Source of the DNA: Mesorhizobium sp. STM 4661
Lineage (GTDB): Bacteria > Pseudomonadota > Alphaproteobacteria > Rhizobiales > Rhizobiaceae
Direction: 5' to 3'
Length of the DNA: 64,000 bases
NCBI RefSeq assembly: GCF_000359125.1
Contig: NZ_CAAF010000004.1
Span: 232,363 to 296,362 of the forward strand
How positions within the stretch are numbered: the stretch's first letter is position 1; every line of letters starts with the position of its first letter. Below the pieces are notes generated by a model. It ran no database searches. It had not been told where the DNA came from and saw only the letters and a program-made list of their open reading frames with translations. This document shows positions 28,451 to 36,849 of the stretch, piece by piece. Position numbers and translations under genes: made by a program.

Positions 28451-29764
28451 ATGTCAGCACCCGGGACACCAAATTCCGAAAAGCTCTATGCCCGTGCCCG
28501 CGAGGTCATGCCTGGCGGGAACACGCGTACGACCGTCTACCGCAAACCGCATCAAATCTATGCCTGGCGCGGCGACGGCTGCCGGATCACCGACATCGAT
28601 TGCCATGTCCGGATCGACGCATTGGGGAATTTCACCTCTCTGATCCATGGCTATGGCAACCGCCAAATCCTTGAGGCGGCCACACGGCAGCTCGAAGCCG
28701 GAACGTGTTTTGGCATGCCCACCGAGAGTGAGATCCGACTGTCGGAGATACTGTGCGATCGTCTGCCGTCCGTCGAGCAGCTTCGTTACACCAATTCCGG
28801 CACTGAAGCGGTGATGAACGCGATCAAGGCCGCGCGCGCCTATACCGGCAGACCGAAGATTGCAAAATGCGAGGGCGCCTACCATGGGACCTACGATCCG
28901 GCCGAGACAAGCCAGGACGCCAGCCCCGCCACCTGGGGTGATATCGACAGGCCGGGATCCGTGCCGACAGCCAAAGGGACACCCCAGGGCGTGCTCGACG
29001 ATGTCGTCGTCATTCCCTTCAACAACACGCCTGTAGCCGAGGCAATCCTTCGCGCCAGCGGCAACAGCCTCGCGGCCGTGCTCGTCGATGTCATGCCCAA
29101 TCGCGCAGGGCTGGTGCCGGCAAAGCCCGAGTATCTGGCGATGCTGCGGCGGGTTACGCGCGAGCTTGGGGCGCTGCTGATCCTCGACGAGGTCATCACC
29201 TTTCGCCTTGGCTACAATGGTGCGCAGGGCCGTTTCGACATCGATCCGGATTTCACCACGCTCGGCAAAATTATCGGCGGCGGCTTTGCGATCGGCGCCA
29301 TCGGCGGCCGTGCGGAGGTGATGTCGGTGTTTGATCCGAGCAAGGGTCCGCCCGCGGTGCCGCATGGCGGCACATTCAGTGCCAATCCCATGTCCATGTC
29401 GGCAGGGATAGCCGCTCTGGAGGAGTTGACCCCTGCCGCATTCGAGAAGCTCGAGGCGCTCGGTGATCGCTTCGACCAGGGTATTCGTGCCTGCTTCGCC
29501 CGACACGGGATCAAGGGGCAGGTTACCGGACAGGGTTCGCTGCGACGTGTCCATCTGACGGACGCACCGTTGAGCGACTACCGCTCCACATTCGTCGCGG
29601 CGGATGGTGCCGCGCGGGTATCGGCCCTCGCCAAGGCGTTGTTCGACGAAGGCGTGATCATTGCAGGCAATGGATTGATGGCGTTCTCCACCGCCATGGA
29701 AGATGCGGATATCGACGAGATAATACGGGCATTCGACCGGGCATTGCTGCCTTTCGCATCATGA
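28451..29764 (+). CDS. Class III aminotransferase (beta-amino-acid / GSA-aminomutase-like)
   Basis: A 437-residue PLP enzyme. The internal aldimine Lys is Lys273 (TTLGKIIGGGF), the pyridine-N Asp is Asp246 (LILDEVIT), and YTNSGTEA (113-120) binds phosphate. The start MPGGNTRTTVYRKP and HGGTFSANPMSMSAG resemble the beta-phenylalanine aminotransferases of Mesorhizobium and Variovorax, which are GSA-aminomutase-like. It may convert a beta-amino acid to a beta-keto acid, which the BKACE enzyme two genes downstream could cleave. It is not the housekeeping hemL, judged by context. Confidence 0.86.
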   Translation: MSAPGTPNSEKLYARAREVMPGGNTRTTVYRKPHQIYAWRGDGCRITDIDCHVRIDALGNFTSLIHGYGNRQILEAATRQLEAGTCFGMPTESEIRLSEILCDRLPSVEQLRYTNSGTEAVMNAIKAARAYTGRPKIAKCEGAYHGTYDPAETSQDASPATWGDIDRPGSVPTAKGTPQGVLDDVVVIPFNNTPVAEAILRASGNSLAAVLVDVMPNRAGLVPAKPEYLAMLRRVTRELGALLILDEVITFRLGYNGAQGRFDIDPDFTTLGKIIGGGFAIGAIGGRAEVMSVFDPSKGPPAVPHGGTFSANPMSMSAGIAALEELTPAAFEKLEALGDRFDQGIRACFARHGIKGQVTGQGSLRRVHLTDAPLSDYRSTFVAADGAARVSALAKALFDEGVIIAGNGLMAFSTAMEDADIDEIIRAFDRALLPFAS

Positions 29765-29802
29765 TAGCGGCAGGAAACTCCAGGACAGCCAAGGAGCGGC
29801 AC

Positions 29803-30189
29803 ATGAAAAGGGCCAGGGTCGACGTGAACAACAAGTGGGGCGCGGCTATCGGTTATTCCCGGGCCGTCCGCGCCGGAAACATCATTATCGTATCGGGCAC
29901 TGCCGCCTCCGGACCCGATGGCGCGCTTCACCCCGGCGACGCGGAAGGGCAAGCCATCGTGGTTCTGGAGCGCATCGGCGCTGCGTTGCGCGAACTCGAC
30001 GCCTCGATTGGCGATGTCGTCGAGACACGCATTTTCTTGCGCGACATGAGCGATTGGGAAGCGGTTGGCAGAGCCCACGGCTCCGTCTTCGGTGACATCC
30101 GGCCGGCAACGACGATGGTCCAGGCGGGAGCACTCATAGACGATGGTCTTCTCGTCGAGATCGCCGCCACTGCCATCCTCGCAAGCTGA
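29803..30189 (+). CDS. RidA/YjgF family protein
   Basis: A 128-residue protein with the RidA fold: SRAVRAGNIIIVSGTAA, QAIVVLERIGAALRELDASIGDVV, RIFLRDMSDW and RPATTMVQAGALIDDGLLVEI. RidA proteins hydrolyse reactive enamines and imines from PLP enzymes. The ATG at 29803 has AAGGAG 6 bases upstream; an earlier ATG at 29761 overlaps the aminotransferase stop and is less likely. Its place directly after a PLP aminotransferase fits a protective role. Confidence 0.92.
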   Translation: MKRARVDVNNKWGAAIGYSRAVRAGNIIIVSGTAASGPDGALHPGDAEGQAIVVLERIGAALRELDASIGDVVETRIFLRDMSDWEAVGRAHGSVFGDIRPATTMVQAGALIDDGLLVEIAATAILAS

Positions 30190-30201
30190 GAGAGAAGCCT
30201 C

Positions 30202-31077
30202 ATGTCGAAGGACACCATCATCACTTGCGCCGTGACCGGGAGCCTGACGAGGCCGGAAGACAACGCCAATTTGCCGGTGACGCCGGAACAAATCGCGGCC
30301 TCGGCACTCGATGCGGCCGACGCCGGTGCGTCCATCCTGCATCTTCATGTCCGTCATCCCGACGGTCGGCCGTCGATGGAACTCGATCACTACCGCGAAC
30401 TCGTTCGTCTGATCCGCGCCAAGAATACGGAGGTGATCCTGAATATCACCACCGGACCTGGTGGCCGGTTCCAGCCTGGAGAAGAGGATCCCAAGATCGC
30501 TGGGCCCCGGACGAATTTCGTCACGGCCGGACGTCGCGTCGAGCACATTCGCGATCTACGGCCTGACATCTGCACCTTGGATCTCAATACGATGACGTTC
30601 GGCAGCGAGGTCGTCATCAACACTCCACCCAACGTCAAGAAGATGGCGGAGATCATCTATGACTGTGGGGTCCGACCCGAGTTCGAGCTTTTCGACAGCG
30701 GAGACATCAATCTCCTCAACGACTTTCTCGCAAGCGGCGTGTTTCGCGGCCCTCCGCTCGCAAGTCTTGTGCTTGGCGTAAAATACGGCTTCGCGACCAC
30801 GCCGGAGACAATGATGTTCGCCCGCAGCATGCTGCCACGCGACGCCATCTGGACAGGCTTCGGCATCGGTCGCGCCGCTTACCCGATGCTGATGCAGTCC
30901 TACCTGCTCGGCGGCCACGTGCGGATCGGCATGGAGGACACGATCCGCATGTCGAAGACCGAGCTTGTGAAGAGCAATGCCGAACTCGTCGAGAAAGCGA
31001 AATGGCTCCTGGAGAGCCTCGGCGCCACTATCGCCAGCCCAGCTTCAGCGCGATCTCAGCTTGCACTGGAGGCCTAG
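30202..31077 (+). CDS. BKACE family (3-keto-5-aminohexanoate cleavage-like) enzyme
   Basis: A 291-residue TIM-barrel protein of the BKACE (DUF849) family. The zinc-binding His47 and His49 are in [10 protein letters not shown], the third ligand Glu is in RIGMEDTIR, and [15 protein letters not shown] is the N-terminal signature. These enzymes condense a beta-keto acid with acetyl-CoA to give acetoacetate and an acyl-CoA. The family is promiscuous (3-keto-5-aminohexanoate, dehydrocarnitine and others), so the substrate here is open. It ends the plus-strand amine module 78 bp before the convergent SSADH gene; no clear terminator is seen there. Confidence 0.91.
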   Translation: MSKDTIITCAVTGSLTRPEDNANLPVTPEQIAASALDAADAGASILHLHVRHPDGRPSMELDHYRELVRLIRAKNTEVILNITTGPGGRFQPGEEDPKIAGPRTNFVTAGRRVEHIRDLRPDICTLDLNTMTFGSEVVINTPPNVKKMAEIIYDCGVRPEFELFDSGDINLLNDFLASGVFRGPPLASLVLGVKYGFATTPETMMFARSMLPRDAIWTGFGIGRAAYPMLMQSYLLGGHVRIGMEDTIRMSKTELVKSNAELVEKAKWLLESLGATIASPASARSQLALEA

Positions 31078-31155
31078 TGATTGTGAGTGCTTCGATCAAG
31101 TTTGCACCACAGCGGATCCAAACATCTCCTTCATAAGCGCGCGCCCATTCGTGCC

Positions 31156-32643
31156 TTAGCTGGTGAGCCCTCCAAAGCACAAGTATTTCAGCTCCAGATA
31201 GTCATCTACGCCGTATTTCGAACCTTCCCGGCCGAACCCTGACTGCTTGATACCCCCAAACGGCGCAACCTCAGTTGAGATCAGCCCGGTGTTGATGCCC
31301 ACCATACCGTACTCCAAGGCCTCGGCAACGGCCCATACTCGGCCCATGTCCTTGGCGTAGAAATAGGCCGCAAGCCCAAATTCGGTGTCATTTGCCATCT
31401 CGATGACGTCTTCGACGGTGTCGAAGCGGAACAAGGGCGCCAACGGTCCGAATGTTTCTTCGCGAGCTACCGCCATTTTGGAGGTTACTTCGGTCAGAAC
31501 AGTCGGCCAGATGAAATTGCCGCCGAGAGGATGGTCTGGTCCACCCGCCACAATGCTAGCGCCCTGAGAGACGGCATTCTCAATGTGACGCCTGACCTTG
31601 GCCACGGCGCGGTCGTCGACAAGCGGGCCGATCTCGGTGCCTTCGGCGAAGCCGTCGCCCACTTTGAAGGCTTTAACCCGACGCGCCAGCTTCTCGGCGA
31701 ACTCATCGTAGATACCGCTCTGCACATAAAGCCGATTGGCGCAGACGCAGGTCTGCCCGGCATTGCGATATTTCGAAACAACAGCGCCTTCGACCGCAGC
31801 ATCGACATCGGCATCGTCGAACACGATAAACGGCGCGTTGCCACCCAGTTCCATACTGAGCTTCATCACCTGCGCCGAGGCCTGCGCCATAAGCGTTCGG
31901 CCGACTTCAGTGGACCCGGTGAAGGTGAGCTTGCGCACTTTCACGTTTTCGCAAATCTCATCGCCGAAGTCCGAGCTCTTCGTGATCGGGATAACGCTCA
32001 ACAGCCCTGCCGGCACTCCTGCCCTTTCCGCGAGTACGGCCAAGGCCAAGGCGGAGAGTGGTGTGAGGGCTGCTGGTTTGAAGACAATCGAGCAACCTAC
32101 CGCCAGCGCCGGAGCGATTTTGCGCGCTACCATCGCCGAGGGAAAATTCCAGGGTGTAACCGCGCCAACCACCCCGACAGGTTGCTTGATGACGACGATC
32201 CGCTTGTCACGGGCATGCCCGGGGATTGTGTCGCCATATACGCGCTTGGCCTCTTCGCCAAACCATTCGATATAAGACGCGCCGTAGAGAACTTCGCCCT
32301 TGGACTCGGCGAAGGGCTTACCCATCTCGGCGGTCAGGATCGTCGCCAGGTCGTCAAGACTGGCAATGGTCAGGTCATACCAGCGCCGTAGAACGGCGGC
32401 GCGCTCCTTGCCGGTGCGAGCCGCCCAGTCCTTTTGCGCGACATAAGCCGCATCGATAGCCTTCGCTATCTCGGCCCGGGTAAAATCGGGCAGCGTGGCC
32501 AGCACTTCGTTGGTCGAAGGGTTGGTGATCTCGAAAGTTTTTCCGGACTGGGATTGGTCGAGCCACTCTTTGCCGATCAATCCCGCTTCCCGGATCAGAT
32601 CCTTGTCCTTGATCTTGCTGAGGACTGTCGCTGACACAGCCAT
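31156..32643 (-). CDS. gabD: NAD(P)-dependent succinate-semialdehyde dehydrogenase
   Basis: A 495-residue aldehyde dehydrogenase closest to GabD. It shows TPWNFPSAMVARKIAPALA, FTGSTEVGRTLM, the base Glu in MELGGNAPF, the catalytic Cys in AGQTCVCANR (with the second nearby Cys typical of GabD) and the C-terminal APFGGIKQSGFGREGS. It oxidises succinate semialdehyde to succinate for the TCA cycle. It follows the CitE-like gene by 2 bp on the minus strand and is the last gene of that operon; it faces the plus-strand amine module, whose products it might also serve. Confidence 0.9.
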   Translation of the reverse strand: MAVSATVLSKIKDKDLIREAGLIGKEWLDQSQSGKTFEITNPSTNEVLATLPDFTRAEIAKAIDAAYVAQKDWAARTGKERAAVLRRWYDLTIASLDDLATILTAEMGKPFAESKGEVLYGASYIEWFGEEAKRVYGDTIPGHARDKRIVVIKQPVGVVGAVTPWNFPSAMVARKIAPALAVGCSIVFKPAALTPLSALALAVLAERAGVPAGLLSVIPITKSSDFGDEICENVKVRKLTFTGSTEVGRTLMAQASAQVMKLSMELGGNAPFIVFDDADVDAAVEGAVVSKYRNAGQTCVCANRLYVQSGIYDEFAEKLARRVKAFKVGDGFAEGTEIGPLVDDRAVAKVRRHIENAVSQGASIVAGGPDHPLGGNFIWPTVLTEVTSKMAVAREETFGPLAPLFRFDTVEDVIEMANDTEFGLAAYFYAKDMGRVWAVAEALEYGMVGINTGLISTEVAPFGGIKQSGFGREGSKYGVDDYLELKYLCFGGLTS

Positions 32644-32645
32644 GG

Positions 32646-33482
32646 TCAGACACCTCCACTGGATTGCGAATGGCCCCTGAGGAGAAGCGCCCGGGCCCGG
32701 GCGATGATGGGTGCGTCGATCATCCTGCCGTCGACGAGGCGCGCCGCGCCGTCCTGGGCAGCGTCGAGGACGCGCTGCGCCCAGCGCAGTTGCTCGTCAC
32801 TCGGCTGGAAAGCTGAGATGACATGCGCGATTTGGGCGGGGTGGATGCAAAGCTTCCCGCCAGCACCGTGATCCAAGGCCTGTCGGCATTCGAAGGTCAG
32901 CTTGGCGGTATCCGTCACCTCGAAGGACGGGCCGTCCAACGGTAGGGCCTTGCCGGCGGCCTTGCTCGCCACAGCCAGCCGCATCATGGCATGCGCCTTG
33001 AGGGCCTCGGAGGCGGCCACGCCTAGATCCAGGGCGAAGTCGGCGGGCCCGAAGGCCAGTCTCGCGACATGAGAATGACCAGCCAAGGCGGCTGCGGCCT
33101 CCAGTCCCCGGGCAGTTTCGACCAGGGCAATGATTTCGACGTCGTCACCCAACGTCTGGACGACCGCATCGACCGTGGCCGGCGATTCTGCCTTCGGCAG
33201 GCATATGCGCCGCAGTCCCAATGCCTTGATCGCGGCAATATCCCCATCGTACCAGTTGCCGCCCGCGGCGTTCACACGAACGTAGGTGGGGTTGCGCAGC
33301 GTCAGCGCCTGGCGGAGGTTGGACCGGGCACCCTCCTTCGCGGCAGGCACGACCGCATCTTCGAGATCGATGATCACCGCATCGGCGCCGGACCGATCGG
33401 CCTTGTCAAACCGTTCCGGTCGATCCGCCGGCACAAACAAGGGCGCGACAGCGGAGCAGAGTTGATTGCCTTGCGGGCTCAT
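32646..33482 (-). CDS. CitE-like CoA-ester lyase (citramalyl/malyl-CoA lyase type)
   Basis: A 278-residue TIM-barrel lyase of the HpcH/HpaI (CitE) family. Hallmarks are PLFVPADRPERFDKAD, the Mg2+-linked DLEDAVVPAAKEGAR, RVNAAGGNW, ALVETARGLEAA and FGPADFALDLG, plus the C-terminal KLCIHPAQI. Family members split citramalyl-CoA into acetyl-CoA and pyruvate, or malyl-CoA and beta-methylmalyl-CoA. It overlaps the MaoC-type gene by 4 bp (ATGA). With the CoA transferase and hydratase upstream it fits an itaconate/mesaconate-type route. Confidence 0.87.
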   Translation of the reverse strand: MSPQGNQLCSAVAPLFVPADRPERFDKADRSGADAVIIDLEDAVVPAAKEGARSNLRQALTLRNPTYVRVNAAGGNWYDGDIAAIKALGLRRICLPKAESPATVDAVVQTLGDDVEIIALVETARGLEAAAALAGHSHVARLAFGPADFALDLGVAASEALKAHAMMRLAVASKAAGKALPLDGPSFEVTDTAKLTFECRQALDHGAGGKLCIHPAQIAHVISAFQPSDEQLRWAQRVLDAAQDGAARLVDGRMIDAPIIARARALLLRGHSQSSGGV

Positions 33483-34345
33483 ACAGCCAGATCCCGGTCG
33501 ACATCGGCTTCCATGTGGACAACACCGCCGTCGCCTTGTGTCCAGAACCGCCGCCCCTCGGGCGAGGCTGCAATGGTGAGGTTGTGGCCCGCGGTCGCCG
33601 GCGCAACACCCCGATAGCGGAAAGTCGCCGGGATCCCTGCCCCATGAGCCGCCGCCAGGTTGAGCAGCAGCGTGGCTTGCAGAGGGCCGTGGACCACCAG
33701 GCCCGCATAGCCTTCCGCCTGGGTGGCGTAAGGCAGGTCATAATGGATGCGGTGACCGTTGAACGTGATCGCCGAGTAGCGGAACAGCAGCGTGGATGAT
33801 GGAACCAAAGCCCACGATCTCCCGACGGGGCGGCTTGGCGCCGGGGCAGCCTTTTCGTGGTCCGACGCAGCGTGCTTCGGCACCGCCGCGGCGGCCTCCC
33901 GGTAGACGATATCGTGCCGTTCGCTCAGCACGATACCGCGAGAGGTATGATAGCGATGGTCAACCGCGACGAACCAGAGCTCGCCCGACCTGCCTTGCTT
34001 GCGGACAACGTCGCGGATCGTGGAGACCCGGCGGACTTCATCGCCGATCCGGAAGGCGTCGTGCACCTGCAGTTCACCACCCGCCCACATACGGCGCGGC
34101 TGGGGCACTGGCGGCAACGACAGGTTCCTAGCCGGATGGCCATCGGCTCCCAACTGGTCCATCGCGGCGATCGCCGGCGACAGGCACCAGTGGATGCCCA
34201 ATGGGGCATGGCCCGCGGCCGATGGCGCGAGATTGGGTTCGAAAATGGCCCTGAAGCTTTGCACGAGGCGCTCCGAAACGACATCAATGCTCTCGCTCTG
34301 ACGGCCAATCCATTCTGCGAATAGCTTCTGTTCGGTCGCGTCCAC
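33479..34345 (-). CDS. MaoC/FAS1-like hydratase (itaconyl- or mesaconyl-C4-CoA hydratase type)
   Basis: A 288-residue double hot-dog hydratase. The N-terminal FAS1-like half (HWCLSPAIAAMDQLGADGHP, RRMWAGGELQ) is followed by a MaoC half with the catalytic motif FNGHRIHYDLPYA and VVHGPLQATLLL. This arrangement is that of mesaconyl-C4-CoA hydratase (Meh) and itaconyl-CoA hydratase (Ich), which add water to give citramalyl-CoA. It is encoded between the acyl-CoA dehydrogenase and the CitE-like lyase. The specific isomer used cannot be told from sequence. Confidence 0.84.
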   Translation of the reverse strand: MDATEQKLFAEWIGRQSESIDVVSERLVQSFRAIFEPNLAPSAAGHAPLGIHWCLSPAIAAMDQLGADGHPARNLSLPPVPQPRRMWAGGELQVHDAFRIGDEVRRVSTIRDVVRKQGRSGELWFVAVDHRYHTSRGIVLSERHDIVYREAAAAVPKHAASDHEKAAPAPSRPVGRSWALVPSSTLLFRYSAITFNGHRIHYDLPYATQAEGYAGLVVHGPLQATLLLNLAAAHGAGIPATFRYRGVAPATAGHNLTIAASPEGRRFWTQGDGGVVHMEADVDRDLAV

Positions 34346-34357
34346 TAGCCTTGCCCG

Positions 34358-35515
34358 TCAGTAGGAACGTGGCATCCCGAGCACATGCTCGGAGAGGTAG
34401 GACAGGATGAGGTTCGTCGAGATCGGCGCAACCTGGTAAAGCCTGGTCTCGCGAAACTTGCGTTCGACGTCATACTCTTCAGCGAACCCGAAGCCGCCAT
34501 GGGTCTGGATACAGGCGTTCGCGGCTTCATTGGAAGCATCAGCGGCCAGCATCTTGGCCATGTTCGCTTCAGCGCCACAGTCCTGGCCGGCCTCATAGAG
34601 CCGCGTGGCTTCGCGGACCATGAGTTCGGCTGCACGCATGTTGGCGTAAGCCCTGGCGATGGGAAACTGGACGCCCTGGTTGGCGCCGATGGCCCGGCCG
34701 AAGACGTTGCGGTCGCATGCGTAGGTGGAAGCCTTGTTGATCAGCCACTTGGCATCGCCGACACATTCTGCGGCGATCAGGATCCGCTCGGCATTCATCC
34801 CGGAGAGGATATAGCGGAAGCCCTTGCCCTCCTCCCCGACCAGGTTTTCGGCAGGGATCTTCACATTGTCGAAAAAGACCTCGGTCGTGGAATGGTTCAT
34901 CATCGTCCGGATCGGTCGGATTGAGAGACCCTGCTTGAGTGCTTCCTGCATATCAAGAATGAACACGGATAGGCCGTCAGTGCGCTTTACGACCTGATCC
35001 TTCGGGGAGGTTCGGGCGAGCAGCAGCATGAGATCCGAGTATTCGGCCCGACTGGTCCAGATTTTTTGACCGTTGACCACGTAGTGATCGCCGTCCTTGC
35101 GCGCGAAGGTACGGATTGAAGTGGTGTCAGTGCCGCTGGTCGGTTCGGTCACACCGAACGCCTGCAGCCTCAATTCTCCGGAGGCGATTTGCGGAAGATA
35201 GCGCTGCTTTTGCGATTCATTGCCGTGGCGCAGCACCGTGCCCATGACATACATCTGTGCATGGCAAGCTGCACCATTACATCCGGCCCGTTGAATCTCC
35301 TCGAGCACGGCGGCCGCGGCCGAAAGCGTCAAGCCCGACCCGCCATATTCCTCAGGGATCAGCGTCGCAAGGTAGCCGGCCTCGGTCAGCGCGTTGACGA
35401 AATCCACGGGGTAGGCGCGGTCGGCATCGAGCTTGCGCCAGTATTCGCCCGGAAACCGCTCGCAGAGCCGACGCACCGCGTCGCGGATGTCCTCGTTATC
35501 GTGGTCCTTGAACAT
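34358..35515 (-). CDS. Acyl-CoA dehydrogenase
   Basis: A 385-residue flavoprotein of the acyl-CoA dehydrogenase family. It shows QAFGVTEPTSGTDTTSIRT (FAD/substrate loop), VVNGQKIWTSRAEYSD, GRAIGANQGVQFPIA and the C-terminal QTHGGFGFAEEYDVER. The MCAD-type catalytic Glu position (Y-E-G) reads Ala-Pro in LYQVAPISTN, while Glu243 in MNAERI matches the alternative base of isovaleryl-CoA-type enzymes, suggesting a branched substrate. Its start codon overlaps the PrpD-family stop by one base (TGATG). It may oxidise a saturated dicarboxylyl-CoA such as methylsuccinyl-CoA. Confidence 0.88.
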   Translation of the reverse strand: MFKDHDNEDIRDAVRRLCERFPGEYWRKLDADRAYPVDFVNALTEAGYLATLIPEEYGGSGLTLSAAAAVLEEIQRAGCNGAACHAQMYVMGTVLRHGNESQKQRYLPQIASGELRLQAFGVTEPTSGTDTTSIRTFARKDGDHYVVNGQKIWTSRAEYSDLMLLLARTSPKDQVVKRTDGLSVFILDMQEALKQGLSIRPIRTMMNHSTTEVFFDNVKIPAENLVGEEGKGFRYILSGMNAERILIAAECVGDAKWLINKASTYACDRNVFGRAIGANQGVQFPIARAYANMRAAELMVREATRLYEAGQDCGAEANMAKMLAADASNEAANACIQTHGGFGFAEEYDVERKFRETRLYQVAPISTNLILSYLSEHVLGMPRSY

Positions 35516-36849
35516 CAGGCGCTCCGCGTGGCACGGACCTGGGCACGCGCGTCCCCAGCGGTTTCAAATAAACCCAGCGAGCGCACTGGACGGTTATCGG
35601 GGAGGCCAAGGATAGCGCCGATCAGGTCGTCGGCACGGGCTTCCGAAGTGCCGCCGGCGACGAGCTGCGTGCGCGCCTTCTGAGACAGTTCGGCGGCCGT
35701 CACCGGGTTATCGGGATCACCCTTGGCGTCGTGTCGGGCGGCGGAAAGACGTCTGCCGGAAGCCGTCTCGACAATCACCTCGGCGCCCCACGACTCCGGA
35801 TAGGCGGCATCGATCGTCGGCGCCAGCTCGACCTCGATCTTTTTGCGTTCACCGATCATCCGTTGCCGTGCATCAGCATCAAAGCTGGCCTGGTCGACGC
35901 GGCCATCCGCAAGCGCTATCGCCACCGTGTGCTGCAGCGAGAATTTGGCGCTATAAGGGTCCTCTGGAGTGGGCCTGTCACACACGTCGAGGGCAGCCCG
36001 GTAAGCCCCGACATGAACCCTTGCGATGGCTTCCCCACCGATCTCGTTGTGCAAGGCGATCGCGCCGTCGATCGCCGGGTGGGTGTGCCTGCAGCACGGC
36101 CATGGCTTGATCGAGGTGTTGATCAGTTGCCAGGGCCGCTCAGGCCCGGCCATGACGGCCTCTGGAACTGGGTCCAGACACAGACCGGCGTAGAAGCCTT
36201 TCTCGCCCTCCAGGATGTTCTCCGCGCCCGTGAATCCTTCCTTGGCCAGGAACGACGCGAGGACCCCTGATTCCGCAGCCCTGGCGGTATGGAGATGCTT
36301 GCTCATGGCGCCTTCGGCAAGGAACTCCCAAAGACCCGATGACTGGGTACCCGCATTTCCAAGCGCCCATACGGTCCTGGTGTCATCGAGCCCGAGTAGC
36401 TCCGCAACCGCAAACGCCGCACCGAACGGCCCGCAGGTCGAGGTGTTGTGCCAGACCCGGTAATGCTGCTTGCCGACGGACATGCCGACCCGGCAACAGG
36501 CCTCGTATCCCGCGAGAACCGCGCGGAGAAACGCTTCACCGCCAAGATCGTGGTCGTGGGCCACTGCCCAGGCCGCCGGAATAACGACGCTGCCCGGATG
36601 GGTCACCGAGTCCCGGTGGAGGTCATCCATCTCCAGAATATGAGACAAGCCGCCCAGGTAGAACGCCTTGCGGGCGGTATCCGCTTGCGCCAGCGGGGCG
36701 ACCGCCTTCAACATGCGGGCGGGCTCGGTTGGCAACGCGCCAAGGGCGCAGGCGAGCGTATCCAGGACGAACAGTGACACCCATTCGAGGTCGCGGTCGG
36801 TCACCGGCTTTTCACGGATCAAGCGGGTCAGGTCACGGGTCAAGCTCAT
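35515..36849 (-). CDS. MmgE/PrpD family protein
   Basis: A 444-residue member of the MmgE/PrpD superfamily, which includes 2-methylcitrate dehydratase and cis-aconitate decarboxylase (itaconate-forming). Visible are HILEMDDLHRDSVTHPGSVVIPAA, the active-site-like Asp/His near the start, HNTSTCGPFGAAFAVAELL, KPWPCCRHTHPAID and SAKFSLQHTVAIAL. It lies between the CoA transferase and acyl-CoA dehydrogenase genes with 1-4 bp overlaps, so it belongs to the pathway. Whether it dehydrates, decarboxylates or isomerises cannot be decided from the sequence. Confidence 0.86.
   Translation of the reverse strand: MSLTRDLTRLIREKPVTDRDLEWVSLFVLDTLACALGALPTEPARMLKAVAPLAQADTARKAFYLGGLSHILEMDDLHRDSVTHPGSVVIPAAWAVAHDHDLGGEAFLRAVLAGYEACCRVGMSVGKQHYRVWHNTSTCGPFGAAFAVAELLGLDDTRTVWALGNAGTQSSGLWEFLAEGAMSKHLHTARAAESGVLASFLAKEGFTGAENILEGEKGFYAGLCLDPVPEAVMAGPERPWQLINTSIKPWPCCRHTHPAIDGAIALHNEIGGEAIARVHVGAYRAALDVCDRPTPEDPYSAKFSLQHTVAIALADGRVDQASFDADARQRMIGERKKIEVELAPTIDAAYPESWGAEVIVETASGRRLSAARHDAKGDPDNPVTAAELSQKARTQLVAGGTSEARADDLIGAILGLPDNRPVRSLGLFETAGDARAQVRATRSA

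Noticed and set aside
28451..29764. Housekeeping hemL (glutamate-1-semialdehyde aminomutase)
   Set aside because: Alphaproteobacteria make 5-aminolevulinate through HemA of the Shemin path, and the catabolic context fits a beta-amino acid aminotransferase better.
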